A stretch of DNA of 5,500 nucleotides from contig CAMFEL010000128.1 of assembly GCA_945949385.1 (NCBI GenBank), positions 1 to 5,500 of the forward strand. Reading direction: 5' to 3'. The position numbers and the translations under genes were made by a program. Of the stretch, positions 1-5,500 are shown one piece after another. The DNA comes from an uncultured Clostridia bacterium (GTDB lineage Bacteria > Bacillota > Clostridia > Oscillospirales > CAG-272). Each line of letters begins with the position of its first letter. The stretch's first letter is position 1. A model generated the notes under the pieces. It was not told the DNA's origin. It did no database searches and saw only the letters and a list, made by a program, of their open reading frames with translations.

Positions 1-69
1 CTTGAACGAAGCGGAACAAGTATTGGTGCGAACATCCGTGAAGCAAAGTATGCGCTTCTTTCAACATAG
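1..69 (+). pseudogene. Truncated C-terminal remnant of a four-helix-bundle (S23 / 23S rRNA intervening-sequence type) protein
   Basis: The frame open from base 1 reads LERSGTSIGANIREAKYALLST and stops at TAG 67-69. SGTSIGANIREA is the hallmark of the small four-helix-bundle family first seen as ORFs inside 23S rRNA intervening sequences and related to the Avd accessory proteins of diversity-generating retroelements. From knowledge of the family, proteins are about 115-130 residues and this motif lies in the first half, followed by a segment resembling KADFISKLxIALKEAxET. Here the similarity ends after EAKYA and the stop comes seven codons after the motif's final Ala. Neither other forward frame after base 55 restores the expected segment. 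The start lies left of the window. I read this as a truncated gene or pseudogene; a short functional variant cannot be excluded. Its cellular role is unknown even for intact members. Confidence 0.6.
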
Positions 70-303
70 TTGCCATACTGCGCTGCAAGCATACCTTCGG
101 TGAAGAAACGCCTGCGGGCGTTGGGGATTTGTTTCATTTATGCATTCTTATATATTGAAGCATTGCCATTCATTCTTATAATTACAACCCCAAAATCCGT
201 TCCGGGCAGAGAACGGATTTTTGATTTGTAGCATTCATTATTCGCTGCTTGTTTTCTCGCCGCATTTTTATACAATTCAATGAAAATAAATCAAAAATTT
301 ATA
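70..303. other. Non-coding stretch between the gene remnant and putP
   Basis: No open frame with a ribosome site is visible on either strand. The stretch contains a 6-bp hairpin AACGCC-TGCG-GGCGTT at 107-122, the terminator-like hairpin at 192-221 listed separately, and two copies of CATTCTTATA near 143-152 and 171-180. After about 240 it becomes very AT-rich towards the putP promoter. Confidence 0.5.
192..227 (+). terminator. Intrinsic terminator upstream of putP
   Basis: The arm AAAATCCGTT (192-201) pairs perfectly with AACGGATTTT (212-221). One further C-G pair (202/211) closes an 8-nt loop, and a T-rich tail runs to 227. The A-tract on the left arm makes it potentially bidirectional. It probably ends transcription coming from the gene remnant at the left edge and insulates putP. 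Confidence 0.65.
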
Positions 304-332
304 TTGTATTTTGCATATTTATGTGATAAAAT
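304..332 (+). promoter_or_regulatory. Probable housekeeping-sigma promoter of putP
   Basis: TTGTAT (304-309), a 17-base spacer, then TAAAAT (327-332) preceded by TG at 324-325, which makes an extended -10. Transcription would start near 339, giving a leader of about 26 nt that contains the ribosome site. A perfect TATAAT at 338-343 is an alternative -10, but it has no good -35 and would leave almost no leader. The assignment rests on sequence match only. Confidence 0.6.
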
Positions 333-353
333 GAATATATAATCATTTTGCCT

Positions 354-358
354 GGAGG
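354..358 (+). promoter_or_regulatory. Ribosome binding site that sets the TTG start of putP
   Basis: GGAGG lies seven bases before TTG 366-368. An in-frame TTG at 348 would put this site inside the gene and has no ribosome site of its own, so 366 is preferred. Confidence 0.8.
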
Positions 359-365
359 GATAAAA

Positions 366-1904
366 TTGACTTCAACACTGATTGCGGTATTGGTCACCAT
401 ACTTGTGTATCTTGCTTTCATGATCGGTATCGGCATAGCATTTTCAAGAAAAAACAAAAAAACAGACGACTTTTACCTCGGGGGAAGAAGGCTGGGGCCG
501 CTGGTGACCGCTCTCAGCGCGGAAGCTTCGGATATGAGCGGCTGGCTGCTTATGGGACTTCCCGCGGTTGCCTTGATGTGCGGTCTTGCGGAAGCCGCAT
601 GGACAGCAATCGGTCTCGCCGTCGGAACTTATCTCAACTGGCTTTTTGTTGCAAAAAAGCTTCGCGTATACACCCACCGTATCGACGCGTTCACCCTGCC
701 GGATTTCTTCGGCAAACGCTTCGGAGATAACAAACGAATCCTTACAACAATTGCCGCAGTTATTATCGTAGTATTCTTTATTCCGTATACAGCCTCCGGC
801 TTTGCGGCTTGCGGAAAGCTGTTTTCCACGCTGTTCGGAATGGAATATATGCAGGCAATGCTGCTGAGCGCCGCGGTAATCGTAGTGTACTGTACTCTGG
901 GAGGCTTTCTTGCCGCTTCCACGACCGACTTTGTTCAGAGCATTATTATGACGGTTGCGCTGTTTGTGGTGGTGGGCTTCGGCGCGGCCTGTGCAAACGG
1001 ATTTGACAGTGTGTTTGCAAATGTTGCGCAGCTTGACGGCTACCTGAACCTGTTTGAGGGACATAATGTTGCGACAGGCGAAACGGGGAGCTACGGCGTT
1101 TTGCCTATTGCATCCACACTGGCGTGGGGTCTCGGCTACTTCGGAATGCCGCATATTCTCCTTCGTTTTATGGCCATAGAGGATGAAAAAAAGCTGAAGC
1201 TGTCCAGACGTGTTGCAACCGTATGGGTGGTTATTTCCATGGGTGTTGCAATTCTTATCGGAGTTATAGGTTACAGCCTTATGAAAGGCGGAATTATTCC
1301 GACCTACGCGGACGCGTCCGCTGCGGAAACCGTTATCGTTGATATAGCAAGACTGCTCAGCAATCTGGGTATTTTCCCTGCTTTGGTTGCAGGTATTATT
1401 CTTGCCGGTATACTGGCATCTACCATGTCTACCGCCGATTCTCAGCTTTTGGCTGCGGCGTCAAGCATTTCGCAAAACCTTGTGCGGGAAACCTTCCGTA
1501 TAAAGCTGTCGGAAAAGGCATCCGTATGGCTTGCCCGTATTTCCGTAATATTGATTTCCGTCGTAGCGGTTATACTTGCAAGCGACCCGGGCAGCTCCGT
1601 GTTCAAAATAGTATCCTTTGCATGGGCAGGCTTCGGAGCCGCCTTCGGACCGGTCGTGCTGTTTGCGCTGTTCTGGAGACGGACGAACAAATGGGGAGCT
1701 TTGTGCGGAATGATCTCCGGCGGTGCCATGGTATTTGTCTGGAAATTTCTGATCCGCACTTCCTTTGCCGGCACCTGGCTTGATATTTACGAATTGCTCC
1801 CGGCATTCCTCGTTGCGTGCATTGTAATAGTCGCAGTGAGCCTTTTGACAAAAAAGCCGTCAGATGAAGTCACCGCTGTCTTTGACGAGGTAGGGGCTAA
1901 ATAA
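366..1904 (+). CDS. putP: Sodium/proline symporter PutP
   Basis: Inner-membrane symporter of the SSS (solute:sodium symporter) family that imports L-proline with Na+, for nutrition or osmoprotection. The start is TTG 366, chosen from the GGAGG seven bases upstream, giving 512 residues, close to the roughly 500 of E. coli PutP. The N-terminal helix TLIAVLVTILVYLAFMIGIGIAF is followed by YLGGRRLGP with Arg41, matching E. coli Arg40. ASDMSGWLLMGLP follows with Asp56, Ser58 and Gly59, matching the Na+-site residues Asp55, Ser57 and Gly58. LPDFFGKRF, GGFLAASTTDFVQ, GLGYFGMPHILLRFMA (about 254-269) and ILASTMSTADSQLL with Ser355/Thr356 (E. coli Ser340/Thr341) also fit the family. About 12-13 hydrophobic segments are visible, ending in a charged tail. 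It is a single-gene unit with its own promoter and terminator. No putA lies beside it, so uptake is not visibly coupled to proline oxidation here. A related SSS substrate is possible, but the key PutP residues favour proline. Confidence 0.93.
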   Translation: MTSTLIAVLVTILVYLAFMIGIGIAFSRKNKKTDDFYLGGRRLGPLVTALSAEASDMSGWLLMGLPAVALMCGLAEAAWTAIGLAVGTYLNWLFVAKKLRVYTHRIDAFTLPDFFGKRFGDNKRILTTIAAVIIVVFFIPYTASGFAACGKLFSTLFGMEYMQAMLLSAAVIVVYCTLGGFLAASTTDFVQSIIMTVALFVVVGFGAACANGFDSVFANVAQLDGYLNLFEGHNVATGETGSYGVLPIASTLAWGLGYFGMPHILLRFMAIEDEKKLKLSRRVATVWVVISMGVAILIGVIGYSLMKGGIIPTYADASAAETVIVDIARLLSNLGIFPALVAGIILAGILASTMSTADSQLLAAASSISQNLVRETFRIKLSEKASVWLARISVILISVVAVILASDPGSSVFKIVSFAWAGFGAAFGPVVLFALFWRRTNKWGALCGMISGGAMVFVWKFLIRTSFAGTWLDIYELLPAFLVACIVIVAVSLLTKKPSDEVTAVFDEVGAK

Positions 1905-1908
1905 AATA

Positions 1909-1930
1909 GCATTATATGATCACATAATGC
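1909..1930. repeat. 22-bp near-perfect palindrome just after putP
   Basis: It begins four bases after the putP stop. The halves GCATTATATGA and TCACATAATGC pair at 10 of 11 positions around a TGATCA centre. The single mismatch is A/C on the plus strand, which would be a G-U wobble in an RNA of the other strand. It could be a 3'-UTR hairpin or a protein-binding site; the sequence does not decide between them. Confidence 0.55.
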
Positions 1931-1942
1931 CGTCCCGATAAC

Positions 1943-1990
1943 AAAAACACCGCATTAACTGCCCGCAAGGCAGATACTGCGGTGTTTTTT
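1943..1990 (+). terminator. Intrinsic terminator of putP
   Basis: The arm AAAAACACCGCA (1943-1954) pairs perfectly with TGCGGTGTTTTT (1978-1989) and runs into a six-T tract (1985-1990). Inside the loop, CTGCC (1959-1963) and GGCAG (1969-1973) form a second short stem, so the whole is an extended hairpin with an internal bulge. The A-tract on the left arm would also allow termination on the opposite strand. Confidence 0.9.
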
Positions 1991-2020
1991 AAGACTCCAA
2001 AAGCCTTTCGGCAAACGGTG

Positions 2021-2049
2021 TTGCACTGCGTGCAAAAGTATGCTAAAAT
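2021..2049 (+). promoter_or_regulatory. Probable promoter of mnmA
   Basis: TTGCAC (2021-2026), a 17-base spacer and TAAAAT (2044-2049) with TG at 2041-2042, again an extended -10. The -35 matches the consensus only in TTG. The -35 region overlaps an inverted repeat, TTGCA-CTGCG-TGCAA (2021-2035). Transcription would start near 2056, about 95 nt before the ATG. Confidence 0.55.
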
Positions 2050-2099
2050 TTTAATGTGAAAAGAATGACACAACCGTGGCAGGCAGGGGTCGGGACATA

Positions 2100-2142
2100 C
2101 GCCGTGTCGGCGGTTAAAAAATCAAAATGAAACTTCAAAGGA
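2100..2142 (+). promoter_or_regulatory. mnmA leader hairpin and ribosome binding site
   Basis: CGCCG-TGT-CGGCG (2100-2112) forms a compact GC hairpin in the presumed leader. AACCG (2072-2076) can instead pair with CGGTT (2111-2115), overlapping the hairpin by two bases. AAGGA (2138-2142) lies nine bases before the ATG and is the ribosome site. I do not recognise a known riboswitch class here, and regulation is only a possibility. Confidence 0.35.
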
Positions 2143-2151
2143 CATTGAATA

Positions 2152-3216
2152 ATGAAAAAAGCATTGATTGCCATGAGCGGCGGAGTGGATTCCAGCGTAG
2201 CCGCCCTGCTTACTCAGCAGCAGGGCTATGAGTGCATCGGCTGCACAATGAAGCTTTACGACAACGAGGACGCAGGTATACAGAAAGGTCATACCTGCTG
2301 CTCTCTTGACGATGTTGAGGACGCCCGCAGCGTAGCGCGTCGGCTCGGTATGCCGTACTATGTTTTCAATTTCAAGGAAGATTTCAGAGAGCGTGTCATA
2401 AATAAATTTATCGGCTGCTATCAGCGCGGAGTCACTCCCAATCCCTGCATTGACTGCAACCGATATATGAAGTTTGACAAGCTGTTTTTGCGCGCCGAGG
2501 TTCTGGAGTGCGACTGCGTTGTTACCGGGCATTATGCGAGGATAGAACAGGAAAACGGGAAATATGTGCTGAAAAAGGCGGCAGACCCCGCCAAGGATCA
2601 AAGCTATGTGCTTTACAGTCTGACACAGGAGCAGCTTGCAAAGACCTTGTTTCCTTTGGGCGGCTTCACCAAATCCGAGGCAAGGCGCATCGCTGAGGAA
2701 CACGGCTTTATAAACGCCGCAAAGCATGACAGTCAGGACATATGCTTCGTGCCGGACGGCGACTACGCGGCGGCGGTGGAGCGGCTTTCGGGAGAAGCGT
2801 GCAGACCGGGAGACTATGTTCTCTCCGACGGCACCGTTATAGGCCGCCACAAGGGGATAGTGCATTATACGGTAGGTCAGCACAAGAGGCTGGGCATATC
2901 CACTCCGGAGCCTTTGTATGTATGCAAAATAATTCCCGAGACAAACACCGTAGTGCTGGGCAGGGAGGAGGAGCTGTTTTCTCCCACGGCACGAGTATCC
3001 GAGATAAACTGGATTTCCGGCGAGGCGCCGAATGGAAAAATATTCTGCAGCGTAAAGATACGCTACCGTCAAAAGGAGCAGAGCGCCGCGGTGACGCCCC
3101 TTGAGGGCGGCGGTGCGCTGGTAGAGTTTGAGGAGCCGCAGCGGGCGGTAACACCCGGGCAGTCTGCGGTGTTTTACGACGGCGACACCGTTCTCGGCGG
3201 CGGAATCATTTGCTGA
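2152..3216 (+). CDS. mnmA: tRNA-specific 2-thiouridylase MnmA
   Basis: Cytoplasmic enzyme that uses ATP and a persulfide sulfur to make 2-thiouridine at wobble position 34 of the Lys, Glu and Gln tRNAs, needed for accurate decoding of A-ending codons. The 354 residues are near the usual 350-380. The PP-loop ATP-binding motif SGGVDSS lies at 9-15. TPNPCIDCNRYMKF carries the catalytic Cys102, and HDSQDICFV carries the second catalytic Cys198; these match E. coli Cys102 and Cys199, so the thiolation chemistry looks intact. VTGHYARI (124-131), KDQSYVLY (149-155) and VGQHKRLGI (241-249) are typical of the family, and a C-terminal barrel domain follows. A CC pair at 49-50 precedes SLDDVEDAR; I recall this as common in clostridial forms. 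The start ATG has AAGGA nine bases upstream. No cysteine desulfurase gene is adjacent, so the sulfur donor must be encoded elsewhere. It is transcribed alone, between terminators on both sides. Confidence 0.96.
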   Translation: MKKALIAMSGGVDSSVAALLTQQQGYECIGCTMKLYDNEDAGIQKGHTCCSLDDVEDARSVARRLGMPYYVFNFKEDFRERVINKFIGCYQRGVTPNPCIDCNRYMKFDKLFLRAEVLECDCVVTGHYARIEQENGKYVLKKAADPAKDQSYVLYSLTQEQLAKTLFPLGGFTKSEARRIAEEHGFINAAKHDSQDICFVPDGDYAAAVERLSGEACRPGDYVLSDGTVIGRHKGIVHYTVGQHKRLGISTPEPLYVCKIIPETNTVVLGREEELFSPTARVSEINWISGEAPNGKIFCSVKIRYRQKEQSAAVTPLEGGGALVEFEEPQRAVTPGQSAVFYDGDTVLGGGIIC

Positions 3217-3280
3217 CGGCGGTGTACGGTCTTTAACGCTGTCTTTAGCCGCGAAATCGGGATATAAGATGAAAAATCGG

Positions 3281-3309
3281 AAAGGAAATGCGTGGGCATT
3301 TCCTTTTTT
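3281..3309 (+). terminator. Intrinsic terminator of mnmA
   Basis: AAAGGAAATGC (3281-3291) pairs perfectly with GCATTTCCTTT (3296-3306) around a GTGG loop and ends in six T (3304-3309). It lies about 65 bases after the mnmA stop codon. Confidence 0.92.
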
Positions 3310-3351
3310 CGACATATATGACCGGAATTTGCGCTATATATTAAAAACAGT

Positions 3352-3380
3352 TTGCTTTTATGAAAGATTTATGGTATTAT
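3352..3380 (+). promoter_or_regulatory. Probable promoter of the Na/Pi cotransporter gene
   Basis: TTGCTT (3352-3357), a 17-base spacer, and TATTAT (3375-3380) with TG at 3372-3373, an extended -10. Transcription would start near 3387, giving a leader of about 70 nt. That leader contains a 5-bp hairpin TGCGT-ATCTG-ACGCA (3390-3404). I see no clear Pho-box type direct repeat beside it. Confidence 0.6.
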
Positions 3381-3439
3381 AAATGTGTATGCGTATCTGA
3401 CGCAGGTCGGTATGAAGCAAACATCACATACATCGTAAG

Positions 3440-3444
3440 AAAGG
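3440..3444 (+). promoter_or_regulatory. Ribosome binding site of the Na/Pi cotransporter gene
   Basis: AAAGG lies 13 bases before ATG 3458, longer than the usual 5-9, so translation may be moderate. No better in-frame start is visible upstream. Confidence 0.5.
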
Positions 3445-3457
3445 CGCGTGCTGTATT

Positions 3458-5221
3458 ATGAGTGTTGCCATTACGGTAATAAATCTGCTCTGCGGTGTTG
3501 CACTGTTTCTGTTCGGAATGCTCCTTATGGGAGACGGTCTGAAAAACGTTGCGGGCAACAAGCTTGAGGTTGTTCTTTACAAGCTTACAAATACTCCTAT
3601 TAAGGGCGTGATACTTGGAACGGGCGTTACGGCGGTCATTCAGTCGTCGTCGGCTACCTCCATTATGGTGGTTGGCTTTGTAAATTCCGGTATGATGAAG
3701 GTACGGCAGGCTATCGGTATCGTACTGGGAGCAATTCTGGGTACCAGTATTACCGGATGGATAATCTGTCTGTCGGATGTGGGCGGCGGTGCTTCCGATT
3801 GGCTTCAGTTGCTGTCGACCGCCACGCTGACCGGTATTATTGCCGTGGCGGGCATCATCCTGCGTATGTTCTGCAAAAGCAGGACAAAGCAGCATGTGGG
3901 CGACATTATGATGGGCTTTGCCATACTTATGACCGGTATGAGCGCCATGAGCGGTGCTGTGGAGGGACTGCGGGAAAGTCAGGCCTTTATAAATATTCTT
4001 ACTTCGTTTTCCAATCCTTTTCTCGGCATATTGGCGGGTACGCTCATAACCTGCGTTTTGCAAAGCGCCTCCGCTACGATCGGTATTCTTCAGGCACTGT
4101 CCATGACGGGAGCCGTCAGCTTTGAGGTCGCCCTGCCTATTGTTATGGGTATAGCCATCGGCGCCGCCGTTCCCGTGCTTCTGTCGGCGCTGGGTACAAA
4201 TATTTCCGGAAAGCGCACCGCTTTTGTATATCTGCTGATTGATGTTATAGGCGCCGTGTTCTGGGCGACGGTATTCTACACGGTAAACGCTTTTGTTCAC
4301 TTTGGTTTTATGAGCCACACCATGAATATGGTGGATGTGGCGCTTATGAACACTTTGTTCCGTCTGCTGACGGTGGTGCTGCTTGCTCCGTTTATAAAGG
4401 TACTGGAGAAGATAGTCAGCTTTATATTCAAAGAAGATCCGGAGGACGCGGAGGAAACGGCCGAGATCGACAGGCTGGAGGAGCGCTTCATTGCGCACCC
4501 GGCTATTGCTCTTGAACAGAGCAACAATGCGGTATGCTCCATGGCGAGAAAGGCGAGAAAAAACCTTTCCAGAGCCTTTGAGCTTATTTACGATTACAGC
4601 GACGATAAGTACAGAGTGATACAGAACAAGGAAGATGTTATCGACCGCTACGAGGACAAGCTGGGTACATATCTTGTAAAGCTTACGGGACGGGAACTGA
4701 CCGATGAGCAGGGCAGAGAAATATCGAAAATTCTGCACACCATCGGCGATTTTGAGCGTATCGGCGACCACGCCGTAAACTTTGCGGATATTGCCAGAGA
4801 AATAAACGAAAAGCATCTGAAATTCTCCGATGCGGCGCAGAAGGAAATTGATGTAATTACCTCCGCTGTATCCGAGGTTGTCATTCTGGCAACCGACGCG
4901 TTTATGAACAATGACATCGAGCTTGCACGCAGGGTGGAGCCTCTGGAGGAGGTAATCGACGGTCTGTGCGATGAAATGAAGCTGCGTCATGTAAAACGGC
5001 TTCAGCTTGGCGAGTGTACGCTGGATCACGGCTTCGTGTACAACGACCTTTTGAATAACTACGAGAGAATTGCGGATCATTGCTCCAATATCGCAGTTGC
5101 CATGATTGAGCTTGACCGCGACCTGTTCGATACCCACGAGTACCTGAACAGAGTCAAAACCGCCTTTGAAACTACTTTCCGCCAGTATTACAACGAGTAC
5201 AGCGAGCAGTATAAAATTTGA
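3458..5221 (+). CDS. Na/Pi cotransporter family protein with C-terminal PhoU-like domain
   Basis: Membrane protein of the sodium-dependent phosphate transporter (NptA/YjbB, type II NaPi) family. Residues 1-325 are hydrophobic, with roughly eight to nine membrane segments in two related halves. Each half has the family QSSSA-type motif: IQSSSATSIMVVGF at 61-74 and LQSASATIGILQAL at 201-213; these repeats form the ion and phosphate path in characterised members. A charged linker (about 325-345) leads to a helical PhoU-like domain (about 350-575). It has two E/DxxxD metal-binding motifs, DFERIGDHAVN (431-441) and NYERIADHCSN (534-544). The 587 residues fit the fused class such as E. coli YjbB. 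YjbB is reported to export phosphate and NptA to import it, so the direction here is uncertain. No pst, phoR or separate phoU gene is adjacent; the fused domain may sense or gate phosphate flow, which is inference. The start ATG is supported by a weak AAAGG. Confidence 0.92.
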   Translation: MSVAITVINLLCGVALFLFGMLLMGDGLKNVAGNKLEVVLYKLTNTPIKGVILGTGVTAVIQSSSATSIMVVGFVNSGMMKVRQAIGIVLGAILGTSITGWIICLSDVGGGASDWLQLLSTATLTGIIAVAGIILRMFCKSRTKQHVGDIMMGFAILMTGMSAMSGAVEGLRESQAFINILTSFSNPFLGILAGTLITCVLQSASATIGILQALSMTGAVSFEVALPIVMGIAIGAAVPVLLSALGTNISGKRTAFVYLLIDVIGAVFWATVFYTVNAFVHFGFMSHTMNMVDVALMNTLFRLLTVVLLAPFIKVLEKIVSFIFKEDPEDAEETAEIDRLEERFIAHPAIALEQSNNAVCSMARKARKNLSRAFELIYDYSDDKYRVIQNKEDVIDRYEDKLGTYLVKLTGRELTDEQGREISKILHTIGDFERIGDHAVNFADIAREINEKHLKFSDAAQKEIDVITSAVSEVVILATDAFMNNDIELARRVEPLEEVIDGLCDEMKLRHVKRLQLGECTLDHGFVYNDLLNNYERIADHCSNIAVAMIELDRDLFDTHEYLNRVKTAFETTFRQYYNEYSEQYKI

Positions 5222-5222
5222 T

Positions 5223-5336
5223 TTAGGGCTCCGCTCCGTACCTCGGCATTTGCGGGGCTCCGCCCCGCGCCCCAACCGCTTACGGGGCTCCGCCCCGTGC
5301 CCCGGTGGGTATATGCGAGGCTCTGCCTCGCGCTCC
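5223..5336. repeat. Cluster of four GC-rich palindromic repeat units
   Basis: The cluster begins directly after the cotransporter stop. Three good units each form a 7-bp stem with a 3-base loop: GCGGGGC-TCC-GCCCCGC (5252-5268), ACGGGGC-TCC-GCCCCGT (5282-5298) and GCGAGGC-TCT-GCCTCGC (5315-5331). Each is followed by a GCGCCCC, GCCCC or GCTCC tail. A decayed unit at about 5223-5244 aligns with them but pairs poorly. Unit starts are 29, 30 and 33 bases apart. Differences between the good units keep both partners of a pair, so the stems stay intact. CCGCTTA recurs at 5276-5282 and 5335-5341. It could be a REP-like element, a 3'-UTR stabiliser or part of a termination region. Confidence 0.75.
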
Positions 5337-5338
5337 GC

Positions 5339-5368
5339 TTAGAACCTTTTTTGAGAAAAAGGTTCTAA
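5339..5368. repeat. 13-bp perfect hairpin next to the GC-rich repeats
   Basis: TTAGAACCTTTTT (5339-5351) pairs perfectly with AAAAAGGTTCTAA (5356-5368) around a TGAG loop. It is followed by GGACTCC and an A-rich stretch, not a T-tract, so it is not a canonical terminator on the plus strand, and the minus strand also lacks a tail. It adjoins the repeat cluster and may belong to the same element. Whether it ends the cotransporter transcript is unclear. Confidence 0.7.
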
Positions 5369-5424
5369 GGACTCCAAAAAACTTTTAATAAGGGTATGGA
5401 AATATAGAATAGTTCCCGCAGGGG

Positions 5425-5439
5425 TGCCGCGTTGCGGCA
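5425..5439. repeat. Short GC hairpin
   Basis: TGCCGC (5425-5430) pairs with GCGGCA (5434-5439) around GTT. It lies between the long hairpin and the right-edge inverted repeat, with no recognisable role. Confidence 0.4.
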
Positions 5440-5444
5440 GGCTT

Positions 5445-5490
5445 ATGAAGAAACGCAGGAGAAAGCAAGCTCTCTCCTGCGTTTCTTCAT
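5445..5490. terminator. 18-bp perfect inverted repeat, probable terminator
   Basis: ATGAAGAAACGCAGGAGA (5445-5462) pairs without mismatch with its complement at 5473-5490 around a 10-base loop. The 3' arm is T-rich (GTTTCTTCAT), but there is no clean T-tract after the stem. The symmetry would allow function in both directions, which would suit a site between converging units; the next gene is outside the window. Confidence 0.55.
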
Positions 5491-5500
5491 CGCTTCACGG

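Noticed and set aside
1..300. Diversity-generating retroelement suggested by the Avd-like motif
   Set aside because: No reverse transcriptase, template repeat or variable repeat is present in the window, and the protein is truncated.
338..343. Perfect TATAAT as the putP -10 box
   Set aside because: No acceptable -35 lies 16-18 bases upstream, and the leader would be only a few bases before the ribosome site. The TTGTAT/TAAAAT pair is better.
348..365. Earlier TTG start for putP at 348
   Set aside because: It would place the GGAGG ribosome site inside the gene and has no upstream ribosome site itself; TTG 366 is correctly spaced.
2122..3315. Long minus-strand open frame (397 codons) opposite mnmA
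   Set aside because: It spans the mnmA terminator and ribosome site in reverse, has no family resemblance, and mnmA is certain on the other strand.
3377..5275. Long minus-strand open frame (632 codons) opposite the Na/Pi cotransporter
   Set aside because: Its translation is low-complexity, rich in His, Arg, Asn and Gln, with no recognisable domain. It mirrors a well-supported gene on the plus strand.
5223..5336. CRISPR array or insertion-sequence ends
   Set aside because: Units are about 22 bases with very short, irregular gaps of 7-11 bases, so they cannot hold spacers. There is no cas or transposase gene and no terminal-repeat plus target-duplication arrangement.
5380..5410. Promoter for a gene to the right (TATAGA near 5404-5409)
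   Set aside because: The -35 position is only T/A-rich with no TTG, and the downstream hairpin at 5445-5490 is followed by no visible start within the window.

Overview
The window carries three complete plus-strand genes: a PutP-type sodium/proline symporter, the tRNA thiolase MnmA, and a Na/Pi cotransporter with a C-terminal PhoU-like domain. A short remnant of a fourth gene lies at the left edge. AT-rich intergenic DNA, strong GGAGG-type ribosome sites, extended -10 promoters, intrinsic terminators and a TTG start all suggest a low-to-mid-GC Firmicute. The general look, including GC-rich palindromic repeats between genes, fits a gut Clostridia/Ruminococcaceae-type bacterium. This assignment is inference, since no rRNA or species marker is present.

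Layout: bases 1-69 encode the end of a truncated four-helix-bundle (S23/TIGR02436-type) protein, recognised by its SGTSIGANIREA motif. About 230 bases of non-coding DNA follow, containing an intrinsic-terminator hairpin (192-221). putP (366-1904) has its own promoter (304-332) and ends in a 22-bp near-palindrome and a strong terminator (1943-1990). mnmA (2152-3216) has its own promoter (2021-2049), a leader of about 95 nt and a terminator (3281-3309). The Na/Pi cotransporter gene (3458-5221) has a third promoter (3352-3380). It is followed at once by a cluster of GC-rich palindromic repeats (5223-5336), a 13-bp AT/GC hairpin (5339-5368) and, at the right edge, an 18-bp perfect inverted repeat (5445-5490).

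Each of the three genes appears to be a separate transcription unit, so there is no operon here and no evident shared pathway. They cover housekeeping functions: sodium-coupled proline uptake, wobble-uridine thiolation of tRNA, and sodium-coupled phosphate handling. I found no convincing undescribed multi-gene system. The least explained part is the non-coding DNA after the phosphate transporter. There, tandem palindromes differ by substitutions that keep the stems paired, which suggests a repeat family maintained as a hairpin.
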